64,000 nucleotides of DNA from Mucilaginibacter limnophilus (GTDB lineage Bacteria > Bacteroidota > Bacteroidia > Sphingobacteriales > Sphingobacteriaceae), in NCBI RefSeq assembly GCF_004005815.1, contig NZ_SACK01000001.1, positions 970,708-1,034,707 on the forward strand. The letters are read 5' to 3'. Below the pieces are notes generated by a model. It had not been told where the DNA came from, did not search any database, and worked only from the letters and a program-made list of their open reading frames with translations. Within the stretch, counting starts at the first letter, position 1; each line of letters begins with the position of its first letter. Shown piece after piece: positions 46,489 to 54,545 of this stretch. The translations under genes were made by a program, and so were the position numbers.

Positions 46489-47772
46489 ATGAAAAAGTTG
46501 TGTCTCCTTTTCTTGCTTGGTTGCTGCCTGAACAGTTATGCTGCTCAACCAACCCGGATATTTGCTTTAATTGTGGGCGAGAGCCATTACAAAGAACCGG
46601 CGCTGAACAAACTCAAATATGCGGAAAGTGATGCTGCCGCATTCGCTGGATTTTTAAAAAGTCCGCAGGCTGGCGCGGTACCCGCTGAGAACATCATTTT
46701 CCTAACTGGCGAACGCGCTACACGGGCAGCAGTTCTAAATGCTGCAAATGAACTTTTTAATGGCCGGGCCCAGGAAAATGATATGATCATTTTTTATTTT
46801 TCCGGTCATGGTTCGTCCAGCCTTGGCGGTGGTTACCTGATGCCCTATGACGCACAGGATGCGGACCCGGTTAGCAGCGGCATATCCATGGGCCAGTTAT
46901 ATGATATCATCAATAACAGTCACGCTAAGATGAAGGCAGTTTATCTGGATGCCTGCCATGCAGGTTCCTATCCGCATCCTGCCGGCAGTAAAGGCACAGC
47001 CGCGGAGATGAATCAGGAGATCAGTCGCGCGTTTACCAAGATCATCGCGGATTCTCATCCGGGCACACTGAACGTTCTGTCTTCGAAAGGCAGCGAGGAG
47101 TCGCAGGAATCGGAAACGCTCCATGGTGGCATTTTTACCTACTATCTTATCAAGGGTCTGCAAGGCGAGGCCGATAAAACGCCGTCCGACGGCCATATCA
47201 CAGCAGACGAACTGGACGATTATCTGGCTAAAAAAGTTACCGCTGAGTCGGGTTTTCGGCAGCATCCTGTTATAACCCGTACCATTGATAATAATTTCCC
47301 CCTGAGCATTATCGATCTTAACCTAACCCTGGCGGATCTGATCAACAAGGCTGCTGTTCAGTCTACAAAGCAAGCGGATAATATCGTTGTCACACCGTCG
47401 GTGAAGCCTGCGAATGAGAAACTGAGTAGGGGCTATTACTTTGTGGACGGTACCTGTTTCGCGAAAGCCACTTTTATCAATAATTTGGGATTTCCGCTGG
47501 TAATGACCGGGTTACAGGATGAAAATGGTTACCATGAACAAAGTGAGTTGCTGGCTAATAATGACCAGCTTCCGACACCGAAGCTGGTCATCAAACGGTT
47601 TATCAACCCCGATCAAGCTGCCGATCAATTTTACGATTGCATCTTTTATTTCAAAGCGGAGATCAACGGAGTGACTAAATATGCTATTGTGAGGAGAACT
47701 GTAGAAAGCTGTTTTAACCAATACTTTGTGCTGACTCCACGGAATGTGCAGTTTGGCGATCAGAAATTTTGA
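46489..47772 (+). CDS. Exported caspase-family protease 2 (peptidase C14)
   Basis: The signal peptide (MKKLCLLFLLGCCLNSYAAQ) is followed by a caspase p20 fold: IFALIVGESHY, FYFSGHGSS with His107 and VYLDACHAGSY with Cys156. The sequence is a clear paralogue of caspase 1, including KYAESDAAAFAGFLKSPQAGAV compared with QFAEQDAIAFANYLKSPNAGAV, and a comparable C-terminal beta-domain with several cysteines. One base separates its ATG from the CHASE2 stop, making it the fourth gene of the operon. Probably periplasmic. Confidence 0.9.
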   Translation: MKKLCLLFLLGCCLNSYAAQPTRIFALIVGESHYKEPALNKLKYAESDAAAFAGFLKSPQAGAVPAENIIFLTGERATRAAVLNAANELFNGRAQENDMIIFYFSGHGSSSLGGGYLMPYDAQDADPVSSGISMGQLYDIINNSHAKMKAVYLDACHAGSYPHPAGSKGTAAEMNQEISRAFTKIIADSHPGTLNVLSSKGSEESQESETLHGGIFTYYLIKGLQGEADKTPSDGHITADELDDYLAKKVTAESGFRQHPVITRTIDNNFPLSIIDLNLTLADLINKAAVQSTKQADNIVVTPSVKPANEKLSRGYYFVDGTCFAKATFINNLGFPLVMTGLQDENGYHEQSELLANNDQLPTPKLVIKRFINPDQAADQFYDCIFYFKAEINGVTKYAIVRRTVESCFNQYFVLTPRNVQFGDQKF

Positions 47773-47814
47773 GCAAGGTTCAATCGAATCGGTAGCTTTT
47801 TGTTGAATCGACTA

Positions 47815-47990
47815 ATTATAGAAAATGCTGAGATCGTAGCGCTGAATGAAAAAGGAATGCGAATTTTGGCGGTTTGCAAAACTGGTGTAATACGAAAGAC
47901 CCTAAGCTGATCTATTATGTGTTTGACATTTTATGGTATGACGGGAAAGATTTGACGGGACTGCTCATTGGTTATTTGCTGCATCATTAA
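47815..47990 (+). pseudogene. Decayed fragment of an ATP-dependent DNA ligase (LigD-type)
   Basis: ENAEIVALNEKGM in one frame continues, after a shift near 47860, as NFGGLQNW..NTKDPKLIYYVFDILWYDGKDLTG in another. This order is that of the adenylation domain of LigD-family ligases, around the region after the catalytic Lys. Both ends are missing, so it is a remnant without function. It shows that gene replacement has occurred just 3' of the caspase operon. Confidence 0.7.
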
Positions 47991-48008
47991 ATAAATGCGG
48001 TCCATTCT

Positions 48009-48296
48009 ATGTCATCGGTGGTCTTACCGAACGCTTCCGGCCACGAATGGATATTTACCGGGAGGCAGGTGCCAACGCCGGTTTTTTCACCGGAAGAACT
48101 TAGGGTGGGGTTGCATTCACCCGGATTTATGGCCGCAAACGATGAAAAAGCCGTAACAATGTATTACCCCGGCCACATTGACCAATGGAACCGCATCGGC
48201 CGTGAATGCGGCTGGGCTCCGGTCACCAGGCAGCAGTTTGAACAGCACATTAGCCCCGTGGCATACTTTGGTCGGCTGCCCGGAGACTGTCGCTGA
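48009..48296 (+). CDS. Small hypothetical protein (95 aa)
   Basis: It reads MSSVVLPNASGHEWIFTGRQVPTPVF and so on, with a plausible globular composition and Trp/Tyr content. I recognise no family. It follows the ligase remnant, with a non-coding stretch (48297-48434) after it. It may be a real small gene or a fragment. Confidence 0.3.
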   Translation: MSSVVLPNASGHEWIFTGRQVPTPVFSPEELRVGLHSPGFMAANDEKAVTMYYPGHIDQWNRIGRECGWAPVTRQQFEQHISPVAYFGRLPGDCR

Positions 48297-48434
48297 AAAG
48301 ATCCTGCGGTACAGTGAATCGATAACGCCGGCCTGTCGCACAGCCAACTCATGAAGGCCATCGAATTGATCGGAACACCCGTGATGCTGCTTATTGCTGA
48401 CTCCTCTCATCGCCAATAATCGGCGCGCATTATT

Positions 48435-48471
48435 AAAAAAGCCACACATCTTACCGATGTATGGCTTTTTT
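48435..48471. terminator. Bidirectional intrinsic terminator
   Basis: GCCACACATC (48441-48450) pairs with GATGTATGGC (48456-48465), with one G-U pair. It is flanked by A6 on the left and T6 on the right, so it can stop transcription from both directions, including from the SDR gene ending at 48478. Confidence 0.85.
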
Positions 48472-48477
48472 AAACAT

Positions 48478-49170
48478 TTACCAGGCGATGGTTTTTCCAA
48501 AACGGTCTACATAACGTAAGCCGGGCCTGCCAGCATGTTGGGTAACCACGTCTACTACCAGGGGAATACTTTCCGACACATCTAATATCGCATCCTGGGT
48601 ACCCATATCGGTCCTTACCCATCCGGGGGCGATCAGCAGCATCGCCCTGGAATCATTGGAATGGCGCGCGGCAAATGATTTAGCCAGCATATTCAGCGCT
48701 GCTTTGCTTGAACTATATAATTCCCAGAAGGCGCTGGCATTGGTAATGCTGCCCAATTCGGATGACATGAGCGCGATAACCCCGTTTGTTAAAACGTTTT
48801 CATGAAACAGCTCTACCACACGCATCGGGCTTAAGGCATTGGTCAGCATCATATCAATATAATCCTGTTCTTCAACCTGCAAGGGCGTTAATTCATTTGC
48901 ACGGCTGATCCCGGCATTAACGAAAAGCACATCTAACTTGCGGCCCTTAAGCCTGTCATGTAAAATACGAACGCTGTCCAGGTTGACTATATCTACCTGT
49001 TCATGTACTTCCAGGCTATCCGGATACTGTTTCTGTAAACCCTGCAGCGCAGCGGTTTGCTGTCTAACTGTCGCAATAACATCGAATCCACGTTTACAAT
49101 ATTCTTCTACCAGGGCTAATCCCAGCCCGCGGGAAGCACCAACAATTAATACGGTTTGTTTATTTTCCAT
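48478..49170 (-). CDS. Short-chain dehydrogenase/reductase (classical SDR)
   Basis: A 230-residue NAD(P)-binding enzyme with GASRGLGLA (residues about 10-18), NAG in VNAGISR and the catalytic YSSSKAAL. Ser precedes in the usual strand (LMSSELG). Substrate unknown. It follows another SDR gene after a gap of 76 bp on the same strand and could share its transcript. It ends at the bidirectional terminator. Confidence 0.87.
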   Translation of the reverse strand: MENKQTVLIVGASRGLGLALVEEYCKRGFDVIATVRQQTAALQGLQKQYPDSLEVHEQVDIVNLDSVRILHDRLKGRKLDVLFVNAGISRANELTPLQVEEQDYIDMMLTNALSPMRVVELFHENVLTNGVIALMSSELGSITNASAFWELYSSSKAALNMLAKSFAARHSNDSRAMLLIAPGWVRTDMGTQDAILDVSESIPLVVDVVTQHAGRPGLRYVDRFGKTIAW

Positions 49171-49246
49171 AATAATGAAGTAAATTAAATTGACTTAAAA
49201 ATGTTTGTCTTACTCCCCTAAAGTGCATTTATAACCGTTTGTACTA

Positions 49247-50023
49247 TTAGCTACGAGTAAACAGTGCTGTTGCACTCATCCCGCCATCGGCAATAATGTT
49301 CTGTCCGGTGATATAAGAAGAAGCATCCATGGCCAGGAAAGCGATAATGGCTGCCATTTCTTCGGGTCGGGCTACACGCTTTAAAGGTGTCCGGCTAAGC
49401 ACATCCTGCACTTTTGTTTCATTCAAGAGCAAAGCCTCTGTAAGCGGCGTTTCGGTAAACCAGGGCGAAAGGGCGTTTACCCTGATGCCGTCTTTTGCCC
49501 ACTCTGTTGCCAGATTTTTGGTTTGCTGTATTAAGCCCGCTTTCGACATGGCATAGGGCGAACCGGTTTGCACATCCAGAAAACCAGCGATTGAAGCAAC
49601 GTTAATAATGGCCGGGTGGTGGCCTTTAACCAGTAAAGGATGCAGGCTCCGTGAAAGCTCAAATGGAGCAATGAGATTCACCTCTAATACTTTTTTGTAC
49701 TCTTCGGTTATAAATTCCAATGTGGGTTTACGGATATTCATGCCGGCGTTATTTACCAGTATATCCAATACACCCCAATGTTCCCTAATCCAGTTGACCA
49801 CTTCGTGGCGGTTTTCCGCATCAGCAATGTCCCCAGTTACACCTGTCGCAGCAAATCCCGCTTCGCGGAGCTCCTGTTCATAAGATGTTACTTCCTCCGC
49901 TTTACGGGCGGTAAACAGCACTTCGGCACCCAGTTTCAAAGTTTCTATCACGGCCGCCCGGCCTATACCTTTGGTGCCACCGGTGATCAGGATCTTTTTT
50001 TGACTTAAATTCCACATGATCAT
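49247..50023 (-). CDS. SDR-family oxidoreductase (tropinone/gluconate-type)
   Basis: A 258-residue classical SDR: TGGTKGIGRA, NNAGMN, NVASIAGF, catalytic YAMSKAGL and the C-terminal SYITGQNIIADGGMSA. The ATG overlaps the peroxiredoxin stop codon (ATGA at 50020-50023), showing co-translation with it. An internal ATG two codons in is equally possible. Substrate not deducible. Confidence 0.88.
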   Translation of the reverse strand: MIMWNLSQKKILITGGTKGIGRAAVIETLKLGAEVLFTARKAEEVTSYEQELREAGFAATGVTGDIADAENRHEVVNWIREHWGVLDILVNNAGMNIRKPTLEFITEEYKKVLEVNLIAPFELSRSLHPLLVKGHHPAIINVASIAGFLDVQTGSPYAMSKAGLIQQTKNLATEWAKDGIRVNALSPWFTETPLTEALLLNETKVQDVLSRTPLKRVARPEEMAAIIAFLAMDASSYITGQNIIADGGMSATALFTRS

Positions 50024-50679
50024 AAACTTTTAAGGACTTCCAGAATTTCTGCAGGCTCGGCACGTTTGCGGTAGTCGGTATCTACAAAGGCATATTTGAT
50101 CACCCTGTCGGCACCGATTACGTAAGTTGCCGGAACGGGCAGTTCGTTTGTAGATACGCCATTATAGGTTTCCAGCTTGTGGAAGTCATTGTAGATGTCG
50201 ATCAATTCTTCGTTTAGCTTAAAAACAATACGGAACTGGCGGGCTACCTCGTTGTCATAATCAGTCAGTACTTCAAACTCCAGGTTGTTCTTCTCCGTTG
50301 TAGTTAACGATTTATCAGGCAACTCCGGCGAAAGGGCAACCAGCGTAGCGCCTGCGGCTTTAAACTGGGGCAGATAGCTTTGCAGATAGCGCAGTTGAAT
50401 ATTACAATAAGGGCACCAGCCGCCACGGTACCAGCTTAATACTACCGGGCCGTTTTTTAACAGGTCAGCAAGTTTAACCGGATGGTTTAACGCATTGTTC
50501 AGCTCGAAGTCGGGAGCAATATCACCAACCTTTAATGCCGTGTCGTTCAATGCTTTGATTTCCTCTATTCCGTTCTCAAATTTATCCTGCAAGCCCTCTG
50601 GCGCTTTTGCATTCCACGAGGTTTGAAAGTCTGCCAGTTCGGTGGCTAATGTTGGGGTATTTGTAGTTTGCGTAGACAT
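50020..50679 (-). CDS. Peroxiredoxin-like (AhpC/TSA) protein
   Basis: From the ATG at 50679 (MSTQTTNTP) the product is 219 residues; a longer frame to 50787 would run through a terminator hairpin and is rejected. The thioredoxin fold is clear: VGDIAPDFELNNAL and the active site GGWCPYC (Cys89, Cys92). Two cysteines in a CxxC rather than a single TxxC peroxidatic site place it in the atypical AhpC/TSA group with thiol-disulfide or peroxidase activity. It is co-transcribed with the downstream SDR. Confidence 0.88.
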   Translation of the reverse strand: MSTQTTNTPTLATELADFQTSWNAKAPEGLQDKFENGIEEIKALNDTALKVGDIAPDFELNNALNHPVKLADLLKNGPVVLSWYRGGWCPYCNIQLRYLQSYLPQFKAAGATLVALSPELPDKSLTTTEKNNLEFEVLTDYDNEVARQFRIVFKLNEELIDIYNDFHKLETYNGVSTNELPVPATYVIGADRVIKYAFVDTDYRKRAEPAEILEVLKSL

Positions 50680-50702
50680 GATGATTATTGATTTTACAAT
50701 GG

Positions 50703-50734
50703 AAAAATAAAAAGGGAGGTAAAAACAACCTCCC
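50703..50734 (-). terminator. Intrinsic terminator between AhpD-like and peroxiredoxin genes
   Basis: On the minus strand GGGAGGT (50734-50728) pairs with ACCTCCC (50720-50714), followed by TTTTTATTTTT. It ends or attenuates the AhpD-like transcript, leaving the peroxiredoxin/SDR pair to read-through or its own promoter. Confidence 0.8.
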
Positions 50735-50743
50735 AGGGTATTA

Positions 50744-51292
50744 TTAAACTGTAGCAGGTTCCAGTTCTGGAGCCAAAGGCCAGTCAACGGGAATATCAGT
50801 TAAAGCATGCAGATAGTTGGTGATAATCTTATCGCCGATGATGATCACTACGTCGATCAGGTTAGCTTCGGTGTAGCCTGCTGCGAAGAAATTGTCTAGG
50901 CTTTCTGCACTTGCGTGGCCATGGTTTTCGGCAGCGCTTTTTACCAGTTTAGCTAAAGCATCCAGCTTGGGATCAAAGCTGATGTTTGCACGACGGATGT
51001 CGAGGATCTGCTCATCAGTAAAACCGTTCATTTTGGCAAACTGGGTATGTGCGCTTAAGCAGTAAGAACAATTGTTCACCTGGCTAACCACTAAGTTGAT
51101 CACTTCACGTTCTTTAGCGCGAATAGATGACTTTCTATTTTGCAAAGCCAGGTAATCGCTTAAAGCGGTATCTGAGTGAGCGAAGATAGCGTACAGGTTA
51201 GGTACGAAACCTACCATACCGTTCAGGTTATCGAAAATGGTTTGATTAGCTGAAGAAACTTGTTCTTTGGTTGGGATAGGGAAATTTTTCAT
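50744..51292 (-). CDS. Carboxymuconolactone decarboxylase/AhpD-like protein
   Basis: The all-helical CMD/AhpD fold shows the redox site NNCSYCLSAHTQF (Cys75, Cys78, His82). The CxxC...H arrangement is that of alkylhydroperoxidases that reduce peroxides or recycle a partner. The 182 residues are typical. CACCTTTG at about 51340 is close to the -7 consensus. Its location beside a peroxiredoxin gene suggests a joint oxidative-stress role. Confidence 0.9.
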   Translation of the reverse strand: MKNFPIPTKEQVSSANQTIFDNLNGMVGFVPNLYAIFAHSDTALSDYLALQNRKSSIRAKEREVINLVVSQVNNCSYCLSAHTQFAKMNGFTDEQILDIRRANISFDPKLDALAKLVKSAAENHGHASAESLDNFFAAGYTEANLIDVVIIIGDKIITNYLHALTDIPVDWPLAPELEPATV

Positions 51293-51414
51293 GATCTGAT
51301 TTATTTAATTTTTTGTTATCGTCTTTTGACATTACAAAGGTGCAGCTAAGCCGGGGGCCAGCGAATAGAGAGAATTCCCGACGACATGTAATATTTGCCT
51401 ATAGCACGGGGTAG

Positions 51415-51451
51415 GTAAAAAAAGAAAGGTCTCCCTGGATGAAGGAGACCT
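51415..51451 (-). terminator. Intrinsic terminator of the AraC regulator gene at 51.5 kb
   Basis: AGGTCTCC (51427-51434) pairs with GGAGACCT (51444-51451). On the minus strand the stem is followed by TTCTTTTTTT. Confidence 0.8.
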
Positions 51452-51494
51452 ATTTAAGATCGGTCGATTGACGATCATTCACGCCCGGACAGCA

Positions 51495-52361
51495 CTACTG
51501 CCCCGGAGACAACAATGCCGATTTAGCATTTCGGAAATCGGACGGGGCGTAGCCGGTTTGTTTCTTAAAAAAATTACTGAAGTAGGAGGCATCGTCATAG
51601 CCCAGGTCATAGGCAATTTCCTTGGCCGATTTGTCTGTATACATCAGCAGGCGTTTAGCCTCTAGTATGATCCTGTCCTGTATTACTGTAAGCGGGGATT
51701 TATGGTTGTACAAAGCGAAGTAGTTAGCCAGTGTTTTAGGCGATTTATTGAGTTGATCTGCATAAAACTGTACCGTGTGCTCTTTCCGGTAATTATTTTC
51801 AACCATCAGGTTGAACTTGCGCAGCACATCCAGCTTATCTTCTGTAAGCGTCTGTTCCTTCAGATACTGTTTTTTACCCAAACGGGTCACAATAATGATC
51901 AGCCGCTTCAACATCATTTGCAGCATGTCACGCTGTATGGCGTCCTTGTCTTCAAACTCGTCTATAAATACCTGTAAGAGCAGGTTGAACTTTTTTTGTT
52001 GCTGCTCATCCAAAGTGATAAACATGGTCTCTGCCGAGCCGTAAAATAAAAAACCCACACAGCTCACCTCTTTATCATGATCCACGATGCAGTAAAAGTT
52101 CCGGTTATATTGCCAGGCGATAATTTGTTCAGGCTTTTCAAAAGTGAAAGTTTGATTCACCATTAACGGCAGGATGGTTTGAGCAGGAAAGTTGTGCTGA
52201 ATGCCATCAATGGTTACCACCTGAGCCGGCCCGTCATTCCAAGCAATTGTCAGAAACTTGTCTTTGCGATCCCGCTGAAAAAATAACCGGTCGAAACCAG
52301 GTTCATGTAAGGTTAAGTGGAGTTCGCCGGCGGAAATAGGATCGATATAGTGGAGCTTCAT
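51495..52361 (-). CDS. AraC-family transcriptional regulator
   Basis: The start is set at the ATG at 52361 (MKLHYIDP), 288 residues; a longer frame to 52502 would cross a perfect -7 box at 52386-52393. The N-terminal half is a cupin-like effector domain. The C-terminal 100 residues have two helix-turn-helix motifs (SPKTLANYFALYNHKSP and AKEIAYDLGYDDASYFSNFFKKQTG). It lies just upstream of the AhpD-like gene in the same direction, making that redox cluster its most likely target; this is inference. Confidence 0.9.
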   Translation of the reverse strand: MKLHYIDPISAGELHLTLHEPGFDRLFFQRDRKDKFLTIAWNDGPAQVVTIDGIQHNFPAQTILPLMVNQTFTFEKPEQIIAWQYNRNFYCIVDHDKEVSCVGFLFYGSAETMFITLDEQQQKKFNLLLQVFIDEFEDKDAIQRDMLQMMLKRLIIIVTRLGKKQYLKEQTLTEDKLDVLRKFNLMVENNYRKEHTVQFYADQLNKSPKTLANYFALYNHKSPLTVIQDRIILEAKRLLMYTDKSAKEIAYDLGYDDASYFSNFFKKQTGYAPSDFRNAKSALLSPGQ

Positions 52362-52385
52362 TGTGGCATCGTAGAAAGTTAATCG

Positions 52386-52393
52386 CAAATATA
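52386..52393 (-). promoter_or_regulatory. -7 box of the AraC regulator
   Basis: TATATTTG on the minus strand matches TAnnTTTG exactly, 25 nt before the chosen ATG. The expected TTG is not clear. Confidence 0.5.
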
Positions 52394-52501
52394 CTGTTGC
52401 GCCGATAGGAAAACGAAAAGTTGCCCGCGCCCACTGTGAAGCTTCACCGCGCTTGGAAATCCGCTTTATATGAGAAATGGTGACTCCTGCGCTTTGTGAC
52501 A

Positions 52502-52530
52502 AAAGGCAGCTGGTCTCTGGATCAGCTGCC
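52502..52530 (-). terminator. Probable terminator of the yceI-type gene
   Basis: GGCAGCT (52505-52511) and AGCTGCC (52524-52530) pair; on the minus strand TTTTG follows. The T-tract is short. Confidence 0.5.
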
Positions 52531-52544
52531 CTTCGCTTATGCTC

Positions 52545-53132
52545 TTATTTTTTTCTGGCTGCCCGAATGTGTAAACTCAGGTTAATCTCGGGTAGAATGT
52601 ACAGCTTCTGGCTGGCGTCACTGTAGTTGTTCATGCCCCAGGTCAGGCGGTTCAGGTTGAACTTCGCCTCGGTTTTGATACTATCCCCGATTGCTTTGAT
52701 GCTGGCCGGGAAACTTATCGGGTGCGTTTGGCCAAGCATGGTAAAGTCGCCGGTCAGCAGGCAGCTGTCTTTTGAAGCGGCTACCGCTTTCACCGAAGTG
52801 ATCTTAAAGCTGGCATTGGGGTGTGTCGCTACTTTGAAGAAATTGTCTTTGAGATCAGCCAACAAAACCGGCTTTACGTTATCCGGCAGGTCAAAATCTT
52901 TGATCGATGCGATAGGAATAGTGAAGCTTCCTGCATTGATCAGGCCGTCTGACCCGGTGGAAAATGAGCCGTTCACATCAAAGGACCCCACGTGAAAGTG
53001 ATCGGGTGCCGAGCCTTTCCATTCAATCCTGGAGCTGGCTTCGTTAACGGTATAGGTTTGCGGCTGCTGCTCGTTTTTCTGGCAGGCTGCGAATAAAAGG
53101 CCGGTTGCGGCTAGTAGGAATAACTTCTTCAT
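52545..53132 (-). CDS. YceI-family lipoprotein
   Basis: A lipobox FAAC (Cys17) follows a short signal peptide. The mature protein has the lipocalin-like YceI fold: YTVNEASSRIEWKGSAPDHFHVGSFDVNGSF, a central ADLKDNFFKVATHPNASFKITSV and the final LNRLTWGMNNY. YceI proteins bind isoprenoid-type lipids in the periplasm; ligand and purpose here are not evident. It is the last gene of a minus-strand group with the ridA pseudogene and a hemerythrin-like gene. Confidence 0.92.
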   Translation of the reverse strand: MKKLFLLAATGLLFAACQKNEQQPQTYTVNEASSRIEWKGSAPDHFHVGSFDVNGSFSTGSDGLINAGSFTIPIASIKDFDLPDNVKPVLLADLKDNFFKVATHPNASFKITSVKAVAASKDSCLLTGDFTMLGQTHPISFPASIKAIGDSIKTEAKFNLNRLTWGMNNYSDASQKLYILPEINLSLHIRAARKK

Positions 53133-53213
53133 GTTTTGTATGGTTAAATTTGATAAAGGCCAGGCCCTCCCGTCTGGGACGGGTAAGGTTTTGAGGCGGA
53201 TTAATGATTAATT

Positions 53214-53607
53214 TTAGTGAACGACTGCTGTGGCTTCGAGCTCTACTTTGAGCTGCGGGAAGGCGAAGGCGCTTACTTCCAGCAGCGTGCTGCTGATGTG
53301 TACTTCGTGTTGTCTGATCCAGGCAACGAGTGTACCGTAGGCCTGGAAGAAATCAGGGATGGAGTTGGTGTACAGATTCAGTCTGACGATGTTTGCAGGT
53401 TTTGCACCAGCGTGGGCCAGGACTTCCTGCAGGTTGGACAGGCAAAGTTCCAATTGTTGTTCCATGGTACCGTCCAGCGGTTGGCCCGCGGCATTGATAG
53501 CTGCCTGCCCGGAGCAAAATGGTTTTGCCGGTATTTTCTACGATGATAGCCTGGTTGAAGCTTAATTGTTCCTGCCAGGTCCAGGGATTGATGATCTGTG
53601 TTTTCAT
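53214..53607 (-). pseudogene. RidA-family protein, frameshifted
   Basis: The N-terminal part (MKTQIINPWTWQEQL...NTGKTI) and the C-terminal part (MEQQLELCLSNLQEVLAHAG...VELEATAVVH) lie in different frames. Read across the break at about 53518, the product would be GKTI-F-CSGQAAINAAGQPLDGT, as in RidA (enamine/imine deaminase, YjgF family). Two bases appear to be missing in a T-rich run. The gene is either disabled or the assembly carries an error. Confidence 0.8.
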
Positions 53608-53641
53608 ATTTGTGATCGGTATTATTTTATCTGTTTATACA

Positions 53642-54319
53642 TTAAGCAATAGCCACGCCCTCGCTGAGTTGATGCTCTAAATTGGCCCAGCGTTCAGCGG
53701 GCAAGTATTGTGCGCAGGCACCGAGTAAGGCTGCCAGTACAAAGTCCGGCGCTTCGTATTTCACTGCATTAAGCCACAACAGCATTTCGGTATCGTTGAC
53801 GCCCTTGATCATCCATTCGAAGTAGACCGGCATTTTATCCGGGCTGATGCGTTGCTGGATCTCGCGCTCCATGCCAAGGATATCTGCATCAGTGTAATGT
53901 TGCCACAATACACGGTTAAGCAGTTGTTCTTCCTTATTCATGTGGCGCAGGTTAAAAGCAGCGAAGTCGTTCAGCGCGTAATACACCTCGTTGGCCGCCG
54001 CTAACTTGTCAGTAGCCTCGTGGTAAAAACCGAGTTTGCTGCGCAGTTCATTCGTCAGTTGCAGGTCGGTCTCATGTTCGGCCTCGAAGTCAGCCATTAG
54101 TTCCGGGGCGTGATGCGCGGCCGGATGCATAATGAAATTGTCTTCGAAATGCGCGTGGGCATCAAAAATGTCTAGCAGCAGGTTGACCTGGCCTGCTACC
54201 GGGGCGGCAGCTTCGGGAGTCGTCATATCGGTTTGCTGCCACTGCATCACCGTATCGAAAAGCAAAGCGCGCATGGCTTTGTGGATCTGGTTGAATACGT
54301 TAAATCTTGGTGGGTTCAT
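53642..54319 (-). CDS. Hemerythrin HHE-domain protein
   Basis: From the ATG at 54319 (MNPPRFNVFNQIHKAM) it is 225 residues. His and Glu residues follow the HHE-domain order: NQIHKAM, HAHFEDNFIMHP, FEAEHETD and FNLRHMNKEEQLL, which would bind a di-iron centre. The C-terminal third is an extra helical region. Such proteins sense or bind oxygen, NO or iron. A longer frame to 54376 would cross the promoter at 54346-54376. Confidence 0.85.
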   Translation of the reverse strand: MNPPRFNVFNQIHKAMRALLFDTVMQWQQTDMTTPEAAAPVAGQVNLLLDIFDAHAHFEDNFIMHPAAHHAPELMADFEAEHETDLQLTNELRSKLGFYHEATDKLAAANEVYYALNDFAAFNLRHMNKEEQLLNRVLWQHYTDADILGMEREIQQRISPDKMPVYFEWMIKGVNDTEMLLWLNAVKYEAPDFVLAALLGACAQYLPAERWANLEHQLSEGVAIA

Positions 54320-54345
54320 GTCTGTGTTGTTTTGATTTGATGCTG

Positions 54346-54376
54346 CAAAGTTGTGGTCAGACAGCCGTGCTGGCAA
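54346..54376 (-). promoter_or_regulatory. Promoter of the hemerythrin/ridA/yceI group
   Basis: On the minus strand TTG (54374-54376), a 20-nt spacer and CAACTTTG (54346-54353; one mismatch to TAnnTTTG) lie 27 nt before the ATG. Confidence 0.5.
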
Positions 54377-54545
54377 TGTGCTTTGAACTGAACTGCGTCA
54401 TGCGCTGTCTGAACTGCATCTTTCTTTCTTTTCGGCTGTATTCAGTGTCTGGTTATTGCCTGATACAATTCAGTCGTCAAATTCGACAATTCAGTAAACC
54501 GGTTTTTGTGATGCGGGCAACAAAGCCTTATCTTCAAGCCATTAA

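Noticed and set aside
50679..50787. N-terminal extension of the peroxiredoxin gene
   Set aside because: The extension crosses a strong intrinsic terminator and overlaps the AhpD-like gene; the start at 50679 gives the family-typical N-terminus.
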